Assembly (NCBI RefSeq): GCF_048006345.1
Contig: NZ_CP180351.1
Location: 1,054,001-1,118,000, forward strand
Direction: 5' to 3'
DNA length: 64,000 bases
Origin: Marivita sp030148515
GTDB taxonomy: Bacteria > Pseudomonadota > Alphaproteobacteria > Rhodobacterales > Rhodobacteraceae
The notes beneath the pieces were generated by a model. That model ran no database searches and had not been told where the DNA came from. It saw nothing but the letters and a program-made list of their open reading frames with translations. The translations under genes and the position numbers were made by a program. Of the stretch, positions 25,890 to 34,428 are shown one piece after another; the first letter of the stretch is position 1, and each line of letters opens with the position of its first letter.

Positions 25890-28800
25890 TTACAACTCGA
25901 TCTTGATCTCGCCATCGGGCTCTGCGGCACGCGACTGACACAGGATGATCGTGTCCTGCCGCTGGGCTTTGGACAGCACGAAATCCCGATGCTCGACGGC
26001 ACCGCTTAGGACCCGCGCCTTGCACACACCACAAATCCCGTCCGAGCATTTCACGTCCACCGCCACACCATTGGCGTTGAGAACATCCGTCGCTGTCTGA
26101 TCCGCCGGCACGTGGAAGCTGCGTCCATCGCTGAGGGTGAGCGTGAAGGGGTGGTTTTCGTACTCGGGCAGTTCCGGCACGGCGAAATATTCGAGATGTT
26201 TTGCGTCGTCTGGGAATCCCTTGCGTTCAGCGGCTTCCATGACGGCGTTCATGTAGAGATCAGGCCCGCAGGTGTAGATGTGCTGGCCGCTCGTGTAGTC
26301 CGGGATCAGCGCTTCCAGATCGGCGCGGGTGCCTTCGTTGCTGACATGAATGTGTACCTTGTCGGCCCAAGGCATATTGGCCAGATCGTCCAGATATCCG
26401 GCCTCGGCGCGGGTCTTGAGCGAGTAATGCAGGGCAAAGGGCCGCCCCAGCGCGTGCAGGCGGTGCGCCATGGCGATCATCGGGGTGACGCCGATCCCGC
26501 CGCCCATAAGCCATGTGAATGTCGCGTCCTCGACCAGTGGAAAATGGTTGATGGGTTTCGACACGAAGACCCGCCGCCCTTCGGCAAAGATCCGATGCAA
26601 AAGCGCCGACCCGCCGCGCCCCTGATCCTCGCGCAGGACGCCGATCTGGTAGACCGACCGATCCGCCGGGTCGCCGGACATGGAGTATTGGCGCAGGAAC
26701 TCCGGTGCCACAACGAGATCGAGATGCCCGCCAGCCGTCCATTCGGGCAGTTCATGCCCGTCGACATGGCGGAATTCGTATTTCGTCACCGTGGGCGACA
26801 TCTTTTCGACCTTGCTCACCACCACGGGCACCACCGGGCTTTCGGTGGCATCCTTCGGACGGTGCAGATGCGAGGTATCGCCTTTGGCCAGCCGCGCCTT
26901 GTGTTCGTCCGCGCTGACCATCTTGGTATAAGCCTCGATCCCGGCCTCGCGGTCCATCGGATCCGGATAGGGGTAGGGGTGTGGGGCCAACGGGGCGGGG
27001 TAGACGGCCAACGTCTGGTCCTCGTATTTCAGGTCGAGGTCCTTTTGCAGGTCGCGCGCATTGACCGGGTGGGTGGTCGGCGCGTAGCTGCCGCTGTCCT
27101 GCAACTCGAGGTCCCACCACCATTTTTTCACCGGGTTCAACCCGCCACGCCCAGCCGCGTCGTCCAGTTTGGCCAGCAGAGGTGCTGCCTTGGGCAGGTT
27201 CATCGCCGCCCAGCGGAACGGCTTTTCGGCAAACAGCCCTTCAAGGTTCCACGGGCAGGTCTTCATGCAGCGCCCGCACATCGCGCCGCCTTCGGTGGTG
27301 ATGCGGTAGGTGGCGCATTTCTGGCTGTCGGATTTCCAAATCTCGTAGCCGTTGAACATGAGTTTCGGCCCGGCCGTGATCGCCCCCGAAGGACATTCGC
27401 GGGCGCATTTGTTGCAGCTTTCGCAAAAGCTTTGCAGGCCGAAGTCGATGGGCTTGTCATGTGCCAGCGGCATGTCGGTGGTCACCACGCCGGACTTCAG
27501 TCGGGGGCCAAGGAACGGGTTGAGGATCACCTCGCCAATCCGGCTGACCTCGCCCAACCCCGACAGCAGCAGAAGCGGAGGTTGCAGCACTTCGCCGTCC
27601 ATGACGGTGTGCGCCTTGGCGGAATACCCCAGATTGCGGATCTGCTTGGCCAAAACTCCACCCAGCAACGAGAACCGCAGATAGGCCCGCATGGATTGCG
27701 CGACGCTGATCCAGTCGTCACCGGATGCGCCCTCCATCGTCTCGTAGCCCTGGTCGATGATGACGCTGATCGCCTGATCATGCGGCGGATCAATGGGTTC
27801 CCCACGCGCGTCGTGGCTGTACCACGCCCAGTCCGGACAGCGGCTGATCCCGACCGCATCACATCCCAGCCAATAGCCCGTGGCCTTGATCGCGTCTGCG
27901 TTGTTTTGCAAATTTGCAGGACGTGGGCCGTTTTCGCGTGGTCCGTCTTGCAATAATACAAAGGCCCCAAGCATCCGCCTCTGCGCCGCCGACGGGGCCG
28001 CCTTGCGCACGTAATACCCCCCCTTTGCGCCATCCTGCAGCTTTTTGCCCATGTCTCCGAACTGGGCACGGGCAAAGAGATCCGCGCGTTTGGGCACGCG
28101 GGACACGTTGGCTTCGTCGATATAGGTGGTGGGCGTGTCCACCCGTTTGAGCGTTTCGAACGGATGAGGACCATCAACGTATCGTCGACTGTCGAACGGG
28201 TGGGGGTTGAGGCCCGAGCGGGCCGAGGTGGTGCCGAGTTTCCACGCGAGGCCGTGCGTAAGGGATTTTGGTTGCTCGCTGGACAAAGGGGCGTCATGGG
28301 CGAGGTCGAGCGTGGTTGTCACGACGGCCACGCCGAACCGGTCGCCGAGCCACGGATTGACCAACCGTCCGGATGTCCCGTACGCCAGACCCGCCGCAAC
28401 CGTACAGATGTTGAGGTCCACATCCGTGCTGGTCGCGGTATGCGCCTTGGCGTCCCAGCCCAGCAAACGGATGTAGTTGGCGATCACCACGGCGGTCTCG
28501 GTCGCCCGCAGACAGGCGCGGTGCGCCTGCGCATCTGTGATCCATGCAGTTCCGGTTTCGCCGGGTTTCGGGTCTCGGGGGATCTCGTAGAGAAACACCA
28601 AAGCGGTGTGATGGCCGTCGATTGTGCTGGGTGGGGCCTCCATCGACTCCTTGAGATCGGCCATGATCATGTCGATGCCCGAGGCCAGCGTTTTGGTCTG
28701 TTTGGTCTTCAGATCATGGGCAAGGCGGTCAATATCTGGGTTGAGCCGTGGTTCCGGCAGATGCGCCTCGGGCAGCAGAGGGCCGATCCCCACCATTGTG

Positions 28801-29090
28801 GCGTCCGAGAAATAGCCGAACGCTTTCAAATGGTTGGCGCGGTCTTTTAAATCATCCGGAATGACGGATTTGGCCCTGTTCACAAGCCCGTCGCGGATCG
28901 CGTCCATCATCGCCTGATACTCGCCCATCGCGTTGACGATAGAGGAGGGGTCCTCGGGGCGGTGGAAGCTGAGGCCGGGATGGCGCGGGATTGCCGCCGG
29001 GTCTGGCATAGGGCCGCGCGCGGCGCGTTCCAGCGGAAACGGTCCAAGATGCACTGGCCGATTTTTATCGGAAAAGAACCGCAGACCCAT
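25890..29090 (-). CDS. Self-sufficient reductive dehalogenase fused to a ferredoxin reductase
   Basis: A 1066-residue fusion. Residues 1-700 form a cobalamin- and Fe-S-dependent RdhA domain: CESCNKCARECP (556-566) and C592-x12-C605-x2-C-x3-CP bind two [4Fe-4S] clusters. Two similar stretches (about 190-270 and 465-545, each with AKAHT and a VTT-LAHD segment) show an internal duplication. Residues 752-1066 are a phthalate-dioxygenase-reductase-like module: flavin motif RQYSMSGDP, NAD(P) segment MGGGIGVTPMIAMA, and a plant-type [2Fe-2S] C-x4-C-x2-C. The layout matches BhbA and NpRdhA, aerobic cytoplasmic dehalogenases of halogenated phenols that take electrons from NAD(P)H. There is no Tat signal. 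GGGAGGT supports the ATG at 29090. The substrate is unknown. Confidence 0.9.
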   Translation of the reverse strand: MGLRFFSDKNRPVHLGPFPLERAARGPMPDPAAIPRHPGLSFHRPEDPSSIVNAMGEYQAMMDAIRDGLVNRAKSVIPDDLKDRANHLKAFGYFSDATMVGIGPLLPEAHLPEPRLNPDIDRLAHDLKTKQTKTLASGIDMIMADLKESMEAPPSTIDGHHTALVFLYEIPRDPKPGETGTAWITDAQAHRACLRATETAVVIANYIRLLGWDAKAHTATSTDVDLNICTVAAGLAYGTSGRLVNPWLGDRFGVAVVTTTLDLAHDAPLSSEQPKSLTHGLAWKLGTTSARSGLNPHPFDSRRYVDGPHPFETLKRVDTPTTYIDEANVSRVPKRADLFARAQFGDMGKKLQDGAKGGYYVRKAAPSAAQRRMLGAFVLLQDGPRENGPRPANLQNNADAIKATGYWLGCDAVGISRCPDWAWYSHDARGEPIDPPHDQAISVIIDQGYETMEGASGDDWISVAQSMRAYLRFSLLGGVLAKQIRNLGYSAKAHTVMDGEVLQPPLLLLSGLGEVSRIGEVILNPFLGPRLKSGVVTTDMPLAHDKPIDFGLQSFCESCNKCARECPSGAITAGPKLMFNGYEIWKSDSQKCATYRITTEGGAMCGRCMKTCPWNLEGLFAEKPFRWAAMNLPKAAPLLAKLDDAAGRGGLNPVKKWWWDLELQDSGSYAPTTHPVNARDLQKDLDLKYEDQTLAVYPAPLAPHPYPYPDPMDREAGIEAYTKMVSADEHKARLAKGDTSHLHRPKDATESPVVPVVVSKVEKMSPTVTKYEFRHVDGHELPEWTAGGHLDLVVAPEFLRQYSMSGDPADRSVYQIGVLREDQGRGGSALLHRIFAEGRRVFVSKPINHFPLVEDATFTWLMGGGIGVTPMIAMAHRLHALGRPFALHYSLKTRAEAGYLDDLANMPWADKVHIHVSNEGTRADLEALIPDYTSGQHIYTCGPDLYMNAVMEAAERKGFPDDAKHLEYFAVPELPEYENHPFTLTLSDGRSFHVPADQTATDVLNANGVAVDVKCSDGICGVCKARVLSGAVEHRDFVLSKAQRQDTIILCQSRAAEPDGEIKIEL

Positions 29091-29146
29091 GTTGACCTCC
29101 CATCGGCGCGGTGTTCCGCGTCCTTGGAGAGTGCAGCATTCTGCGC

Positions 29147-29812
29147 TCAAGACTGCAAGGCATGAAAATCCTTGAGCGTTTTGCCCGCCTCATCGACGAA
29201 CAACCCCGGCAATGGGGTCAGGTCGTTCACCCGGTCCATGCGAAAGGTGGCAAACCCTGCCTCCGTTTCATCCCAGACGACGCAGGTCCAGATGCGACCC
29301 CAGTAGTCCAGATGCAATGGGCGCACGGTGTGGAACTGGTCGTCATTCTCGAGCCGCAATCGCAGCTTCTGACGGGAGCGGATCGCCTTGCGGAAGGCGG
29401 GCATGTGGCGAAAGCCCTGCGCTGCCTCGGCAAAGGGATAGGTGGCAAAGCCGAATTTACCACCTGGGGTGCCTACGTCCTCGGGCAGCACCGCGTCGAT
29501 CTTGTCGGCAAGCGCTTGCGCTGCCGTCGCGAGGTCTTCGCTATCGGCAGAGCCCACGGCGGCCAGTCCGATATGCAGCGCCTCAAGTTCGGTCTGGGTC
29601 AGGTTGAGCGGGGGCAGGGTGATCATCGCCTGCGCGGTGTAGCCTGATCCTCGCGCGCCCTCGACCGGCACTCCGGACGCGGCAAGTGTGTCCATGTCAC
29701 GGTAGATCGTGCGCACCGACACACCCAGATCCTGCGCCATCGCTTCGGCAGTGTGCAGGCGACCGTCTTTGAGGCGTTGCATCAAGGCATAAAGCCGGTC
29801 GCTGCGTTTCAT
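29147..29812 (-). CDS. YafY-type HTH/WYL transcriptional regulator
   Basis: A 221-residue regulator. The N-terminal HTH_11 domain reads RLYALMQRLKDGRLHTAEAMAQDLGVSVRTIYRDMDTL (about 5-42), and a WYL-type ligand domain follows with RPLHLDYWGRIWTCVVWDE near residue 160. Start set at the ATG at 29812 to match family length. It lies 56 bases upstream of the dehalogenase gene on the same strand, so it probably controls that gene and itself. TGACA repeats lie just upstream. Confidence 0.87.
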   Translation of the reverse strand: MKRSDRLYALMQRLKDGRLHTAEAMAQDLGVSVRTIYRDMDTLAASGVPVEGARGSGYTAQAMITLPPLNLTQTELEALHIGLAAVGSADSEDLATAAQALADKIDAVLPEDVGTPGGKFGFATYPFAEAAQGFRHMPAFRKAIRSRQKLRLRLENDDQFHTVRPLHLDYWGRIWTCVVWDETEAGFATFRMDRVNDLTPLPGLFVDEAGKTLKDFHALQS

Positions 29813-29842
29813 GTGATTCTCCGTGCTGCGGTGCATGAATAC

Positions 29843-29876
29843 TGACAAAAACCTGTCAACTGACAAGCTCTTGACA
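29843..29876. promoter_or_regulatory. TGACA/TGTCA repeat array, probable YafY-type operator
   Basis: TGACA at 29843, TGTCA at 29854, TGACA at 29861 and TGACA at 29872 (starts). The first two form an inverted repeat around AAAACC. The array lies between the divergent WYL regulator and tatA, 31 bases before the regulator start. Confidence 0.55.
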
Positions 29877-29986
29877 AAAACGGCCCGAAATGGCGTGTTT
29901 TCGTCCTTTCGCAGGGCGGCGCGAGCCATTACATAACCGCAATGGAATGCAACGCAGGCATCTGCCTGCCGGTAAGGAGAGACTTC

Positions 29987-30211
29987 ATGGGTATCGGAAA
30001 TATCGGTCTGCCGGGCCTTCTGCTCATCGCCGTTGTGGTGCTGGTGCTGTTCGGCCGTGGCAAGATTTCGTCGCTGATGGGCGAAGTCGGCAAAGGTATC
30101 ACCGCCTTCAAGAAAGGCGTGGACGAGGGCAAGCAGGAGCTTGAAGAGCAGAAAGCCGAAAGCGCCAAAGACGTGACGCCCGAAGGCGAGAAAGACAAGG
30201 ACAAGGTCTAA
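29987..30211 (+). CDS. tatA: Sec-independent protein translocase subunit TatA
   Basis: A 74-residue membrane protein that forms the pore-associated oligomer of the twin-arginine exporter. One N-terminal transmembrane helix (about 7-22), the FGRGKI hinge motif, then an amphipathic helix (MGEVGKGITAFKKG) and an acidic/basic tail. The ATG at 29987 gives the typical MGIGNIG start. It leads the tatABC-DUF815 operon; tatB starts 5 bases later. Confidence 0.95.
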   Translation: MGIGNIGLPGLLLIAVVVLVLFGRGKISSLMGEVGKGITAFKKGVDEGKQELEEQKAESAKDVTPEGEKDKDKV

Positions 30212-30216
30212 CGATT

Positions 30217-30669
30217 ATGTTCGATCTTGGCTTTGCCGAGCTTTTGGTGATCGGGGTGGTGGCGTTGATCGTTGTCGGCCCCAAGGATTTGCCAGTGCTC
30301 TTCCGGAAGGTGGGCAATTTCATGGGCAAGGCCCGTGGGATGGCGCGCGAGTTCAGCCGCGCGATGAACGATGCCGCCGACGAATCCGGTGTGCGCGATG
30401 TGCAAAAGACGTTCAAATCGGCCACCAATCCGCTGGGCAGCGCGATGGACGGGGTCAAGGACGCCGCGAAGTCGATGACCAATCTCGACCCATCCAGCAA
30501 CACCGGGAAACTCTCCGCAGAACGCGAGGCCGCCAAGAAAAAGATCGAAGCCAGCGCTGCACGTGCCGCTGCCGATCGCAAGAAACGCGAGGCGGAAGAG
30601 GCGCTGAAAAAGGCCGAAGAAATGGAAGCGGCATTGAAAGCCGACGCTGCGCCGGAAAAGGACGCATGA
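30217..30669 (+). CDS. tatB: Sec-independent protein translocase subunit TatB
   Basis: A 150-residue protein with the canonical MFDLGFAELLVIGVVALIVVGPKDLP opening: one transmembrane helix and the GPxxLP hinge, then an amphipathic helix and a long charged helical tail with repeated Lys/Glu/Ala (about 95-150). TatB and TatC form the receptor for twin-arginine signal peptides. It is one base from tatC. Confidence 0.95.
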   Translation: MFDLGFAELLVIGVVALIVVGPKDLPVLFRKVGNFMGKARGMAREFSRAMNDAADESGVRDVQKTFKSATNPLGSAMDGVKDAAKSMTNLDPSSNTGKLSAEREAAKKKIEASAARAAADRKKREAEEALKKAEEMEAALKADAAPEKDA

Positions 30670-30670
30670 G

Positions 30671-31624
30671 ATGAGTGCCCGCGACGACGACATCGAGGAC
30701 AGCAGCGCACCGCTGATCGAGCATCTGGCGGAACTGCGCACCCGGTTGATCCGGTCGGTGCTGGCCCTGTTTGTCGGGATCTGCGTTCTGTTCATCCCGA
30801 TCCAGGGCGACTTTCTTGCGGAACATGTGCTGCGTTTCCTGCTCGTACCGATCGAAGACACGCTCCGCGCGCTTGGGGATCCAGCCCCGACGCTGCAATA
30901 CACAAGCCCGCAGGAATACCTGTTTGTGCTTTTCCGCATCGGCATGGTGTTTGGCTTTGCGCTGGCTTTCCCGGTGATTGCACACCAGATGTGGCGCTTT
31001 GTTGCGCCGGGACTCTACAAGTCCGAGAAATCGGCCTTCCTGCCCTTCATCATCGCATCGCCGGTGATGTTCCTGCTGGGCGCGGCCTTTGCGCATTTTG
31101 TCGTGACCCCGCTGGCGATGGCCTTTTTTCTTGGCTTTACCGATGCGCCATCGCTCTTTGCCAACCTCCTGTCCGATTCCGTAGATGTGGACCCTACGGC
31201 TGTGGTGCCAGCGACCAATGAAGGCCTGAAGATCACCTTTTTCGGCAAGGTGAACGAAAGCCTTCAGACCTCATTGGTGTTCATCATGGCATTCGGCCTA
31301 TGTTTTCAGTTGCCGGTGTTGTTGACGTTGATGGGCAAGGCGGGTCTTGTGTCGGCGGATGGTCTGGCTGCCGTGCGCAAATACGCGATGGTGGGTATTC
31401 TTGTGCTGGCCGCGTTGGTGACGCCGCCTGATGTTGTGACGCAGCTCATTCTCTTTACCGTCGTCTATGGTCTTTACGAGGTGTCGATCATTCTGGTCCG
31501 TCGCGTGGAAAAGAAGCGCGAAAAGGAATTGCGCGCGCAGGGGCTTTGGTTCGAGGACGACCCTGCCGAGGGTATGGATGACGACCCCTTGATGCGAGAA
31601 TTCGACGAGGACGCGAAGAAGTGA
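30671..31624 (+). CDS. tatC: Sec-independent protein translocase subunit TatC
   Basis: A 317-residue polytopic inner-membrane protein with about six helices, the twin-arginine receptor. The cytoplasmic N-terminus DDDIEDSSAPLIEHLAELRTRLIRS, FALAFPVIAHQMWRFVAPGLYKSEK and LVTPPDVVTQ are TatC signatures. The C-terminal tail is longer and more charged than in E. coli, as is common in Rhodobacteraceae. Its stop overlaps the GTG of the next gene. Confidence 0.96.
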   Translation: MSARDDDIEDSSAPLIEHLAELRTRLIRSVLALFVGICVLFIPIQGDFLAEHVLRFLLVPIEDTLRALGDPAPTLQYTSPQEYLFVLFRIGMVFGFALAFPVIAHQMWRFVAPGLYKSEKSAFLPFIIASPVMFLLGAAFAHFVVTPLAMAFFLGFTDAPSLFANLLSDSVDVDPTAVVPATNEGLKITFFGKVNESLQTSLVFIMAFGLCFQLPVLLTLMGKAGLVSADGLAAVRKYAMVGILVLAALVTPPDVVTQLILFTVVYGLYEVSIILVRRVEKKREKELRAQGLWFEDDPAEGMDDDPLMREFDEDAKK

Positions 31625-32457
31625 CCGACCCGATGGAGCGGATCGCGGCCGCGCTGGAGCGTCTTGCCCCCGCGCCGCAGCCAGCGCCGGATTATGACGT
31701 GGCGGATGCCTTTGTCTGGCATATGGACCCCGATCACCTGCAACCCGTGCCCAAGGTCAGCCGCGTTCCTGTAGAGCTTTTGGTGGGTGTGGACCGCAGC
31801 CGCGATACGTTGCTGGCCAACACGCGCCAGTTCGCCCGTGGCCTGCCTGCCAACAACGCGCTTTTGTGGGGCGCGCGGGGGATGGGGAAGTCGAGCCTTG
31901 TGAAGGCAGTGCATGCGGCTGTCTTGGCCGAAGATTTGCCGATCAAGCTGGTCGAGTTGCAACGTGAGGATTTGCCCAGCGTGGCGCGGCTCTTGAACCT
32001 GCTTCGGGTTGCTGATCACCGCTTTTTGCTCTTCTGCGACGATCTGAGCTTCAGCCATGATGACCAGCATTACAAATCTCTGAAAGCGGTGCTGGATGGC
32101 GGTGTCGAGGGGCGTCCGGACAATGTCGTGTTCTATGCCACGTCGAACCGCCGCCACCTGATGCCGCGCGACATGATCGAAAACGAGCGGTCATCTGGGA
32201 TCAATCCGTCCGAGGCAGTCGAAGAGAAGGTCTCTTTGTCGGACCGATTTGGTTTGTGGCTGGGATTCCATCCGTGCAATCAGGACGACTATTTGGCGAT
32301 GATCCGGGGCTATTGTGATGCCTACCGGGTCGAGATCGACGATGCGACGTTGCGCGCCGAAGCGATTGAATGGCAAGCCACACGCGGTGCGCGGTCAGGC
32401 CGGGTGGCGTGGCAATACTTCACCGATCTGGCGGGACGTCGCGGCGTCGCGATCTAA
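31621..32457 (+). CDS. DUF815 family AAA+ ATP-binding protein
   Basis: A 278-residue AAA-type ATPase. Walker A is GARGMGKSSLVKAV (about 84-97); Walker B is RFLLFCDDLSFS; a sensor-like YATSNRRHLMP follows, with an arginine-rich C-terminal helix. These match DUF815, a family of unknown function. The start is GTG, within GTGA shared with the tatC stop, so translation is coupled to tatC. The constant pairing with tat genes in this lineage hints at a membrane-protein assembly role, which is inference. Confidence 0.88.
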   Translation: MTDPMERIAAALERLAPAPQPAPDYDVADAFVWHMDPDHLQPVPKVSRVPVELLVGVDRSRDTLLANTRQFARGLPANNALLWGARGMGKSSLVKAVHAAVLAEDLPIKLVELQREDLPSVARLLNLLRVADHRFLLFCDDLSFSHDDQHYKSLKAVLDGGVEGRPDNVVFYATSNRRHLMPRDMIENERSSGINPSEAVEEKVSLSDRFGLWLGFHPCNQDDYLAMIRGYCDAYRVEIDDATLRAEAIEWQATRGARSGRVAWQYFTDLAGRRGVAI

Positions 32458-32515
32458 GGTCTTTGTGCTGTCTCATTGCCAGTTTCCAAAGACCTCAGAA
32501 TTTAATGGATGGGCC

Positions 32516-32541
32516 CCAGAATCTTCGTACGAAGATTCTGG
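32516..32541. repeat. 26-bp perfect palindrome
   Basis: The half-site CCAGAATCTTCGT is followed directly by its exact reverse complement with no loop. It lies 58 bases after the DUF815 gene, between convergent genes. The design, perfect and loop-less with a 4-bp palindromic centre (GTAC), resembles the three elements at 5380-5446. Confidence 0.9.
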
Positions 32542-32643
32542 AACGGCGTAGTTAAAAAATCGTTAAGCAGATTTCCTGCAATACCTGCAATACAGGTTCG
32601 GTGCAGTGTCGCAAAACGGCGCTTGTAGTTTGAATAAGGAACC

Positions 32644-32666
32644 TCCGTGCCCGTTAAAGGCACGGA
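32644..32666 (-). terminator. Terminator of the one-carbon cluster
   Basis: An 8-bp stem (TCCGTGCC / GGCACGGA) with a 7-base loop, 15 bases past the end of the methyltransferase gene on its strand. Confidence 0.65.
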
Positions 32667-32680
32667 AGTGCTCTTATTTC

Positions 32681-33763
32681 TTATGCGCGGCGGCGGCGGC
32701 CTCCGGTGCGACCATCACGGCCGCGGCCTTCGTGTCCGGCTTTCGGCGGCTGGCGGTTGAACGCAATCCATGCACCGCCGCCTTCGTCATTGTTGGTAAG
32801 GAAGTTGGCCGCGCGGATGGCTTCCATTTCCTTGCCCGGACGCGGTTTTGTCGAACCGAGGCCGAAAAGGATGCAGAAGGTTTCGTCGTCTAAGTCCTCG
32901 GGCAGAACAATTCCGGCTGCGGCCACCTCGGCGCGCTTTTCTGCGATCTTGGTGGGGCCGACGGGCAGGGCGACCGGGTTCATGATGGCGGATGTCATGC
33001 CGGCACCCATGGCCATCGGCAGGAAGGCATTGTTGATGCCGTGACGGTTGGGCAGGCCAAAACTGATGTTCGATGCACCGCAGGTGGTGTTTACACCCAG
33101 TTCCTCGCGCAGGCGACGGACCAGTGTAAACACCTGAAGACCGGCGGTCCCCATGGCACCGATTGGCATGACCAGCGGATCGACCACGATGTCATGCGCC
33201 GGGATGCCGAAATCGGCAGCGCGTTCGACGATCTTTTTGGCCACGGCAAAACGCACATCGGGGTCTTCCGAGATGCCGGTGTCATCGTTGGAAATCGCCA
33301 CAACCGGCACGTTGTATTTCTTGACCAGCGGCAGCACCAGTTCCAGACGTTCTTCCTCGCCTGTGACCGAGTTCAAGAGCGGGCGGCCTTCGGCAGCGGC
33401 AAGGCCGTTTTCCAGCGCGCCGGGCACAGACGAGTCGATGCAGAGCGGGCAATCGGTGACGGCCTGGACGCGCTCGACCAGTTCCTTCATCAATGTCGGC
33501 TCGACAAAGTTGTTGTCGGCGTAGCGCGGGTCTTCGGCCATCTTGTTCGAGAACACGGCGCCCGAGTTGATGTCGAGGATGTTGGCGCCTGCGGCGACCT
33601 GAGCCAGCGCATCGGCCTCGACCCGGCTGAAATCGCCGCGTTCGAGTTCCTCGTTCAGGATCTTGCGGCCTGTCGGGTTGATCCGCTCACCGATCACGCA
33701 GAACGGCTGATCGAACCCGATGATGGCGGTTTTGGTCTTGGACTCGACAATCGTGCGGGTCAT
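32681..33763 (-). CDS. Methyltetrahydrofolate:corrinoid methyltransferase (MtgD-like)
   Basis: A 360-residue pterin-binding (TIM-barrel) methyltransferase. GERINPTGRKILNEELERGD, GANILDINSGA, PLCIDSSVPGALENGLAA, SNDDTGISED and GASNISFGLPNR are the conserved folate-binding segments also seen in MetH and MtgD. Family members move a methyl group between a corrinoid protein and tetrahydrofolate in demethylation of methylamines or betaines. The C-terminus is an unusual Gly/Arg tail (GRGRDGRTGGRRRRA). Its ATG overlaps the HAD stop (ATGA). The partner corrinoid protein is not in the window. Confidence 0.87.
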   Translation of the reverse strand: MTRTIVESKTKTAIIGFDQPFCVIGERINPTGRKILNEELERGDFSRVEADALAQVAAGANILDINSGAVFSNKMAEDPRYADNNFVEPTLMKELVERVQAVTDCPLCIDSSVPGALENGLAAAEGRPLLNSVTGEEERLELVLPLVKKYNVPVVAISNDDTGISEDPDVRFAVAKKIVERAADFGIPAHDIVVDPLVMPIGAMGTAGLQVFTLVRRLREELGVNTTCGASNISFGLPNRHGINNAFLPMAMGAGMTSAIMNPVALPVGPTKIAEKRAEVAAAGIVLPEDLDDETFCILFGLGSTKPRPGKEMEAIRAANFLTNNDEGGGAWIAFNRQPPKAGHEGRGRDGRTGGRRRRA

Positions 33764-34419
33764 GCGGCTACTCCTTCAATGCGGGCCAGAATGTCCGGCA
33801 GCGCGGGGTCTGTGAAATCCTCAATCGTCATCTTTGCGCCAACGGCGCGGAGTTCGGCGTCGCTCAGCGCCGAGCGGACACCGATGCTATAGGCACCGGA
33901 GGCTGCGGCGGCACGCATGCCGGAGGGGCTGTCCTCGAAGGCGATGCAGGTCTCGGGCGACTCTCCAAGCAACTGCATCGCGGTCAGATAGGGCAGTGGA
34001 TGGGGCTTGCCATGCGCGCACTCCTCGCCGATCACGATCACTTCGAACCGGTCGCGCAAGCCGATGGCACCCAGCATCGCTTCGGCATTAAGGCGCATGG
34101 CGTTGGTCACCACGGCCAGTTGCCAGCCCTGCGCCTGCGCGCGATTCAGAAACGCCTCAAGTCCGGGTGTCGCCGGGTAGGGCGAGGGCAGACGGTCGCG
34201 GAACTGTGCCTCTTTCCACTCGCTCAAACCCTGCGGGTCCGGTTCGTCCGGCAAATGTTCTGCAAACACATCGACATTCAGACGGCCATGAACCTGCTCG
34301 ATATAAAAACCGTGCGGGGTTGGAAGCCCCCGCGAGGCCCACAGCTCGGTGAAGACGGCCTCGTGAATGGGGTCCGAATTCAGCATGGTGCCGTCGAGAT
34401 CAAAAAGCAGGGCTGGCAT
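33760..34419 (-). CDS. HAD-IA family phosphatase
   Basis: A 219-residue haloacid-dehalogenase-superfamily hydrolase. Motif I LLFDLDGTMLNSD at the start, motif II VVTNAMR (about 100), motif III Lys in GKPHPLPYL and motif IV FEDSPSGMRAA are intact; the cap domain is alpha-helical. The substrate is probably a small sugar or C2 phosphate. It sits between the MetF-like and methyltransferase genes, so it may remove a dead-end phosphate in that pathway; this is inference. Confidence 0.85.
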   Translation of the reverse strand: MPALLFDLDGTMLNSDPIHEAVFTELWASRGLPTPHGFYIEQVHGRLNVDVFAEHLPDEPDPQGLSEWKEAQFRDRLPSPYPATPGLEAFLNRAQAQGWQLAVVTNAMRLNAEAMLGAIGLRDRFEVIVIGEECAHGKPHPLPYLTAMQLLGESPETCIAFEDSPSGMRAAAASGAYSIGVRSALSDAELRAVGAKMTIEDFTDPALPDILARIEGVAA

Positions 34420-34428
34420 CAGGTCAGA

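Noticed and set aside
26112..27956. 614-codon open frame opposite the reductive dehalogenase
   Set aside because: Shadow of the rdhA gene with no recognisable domain.
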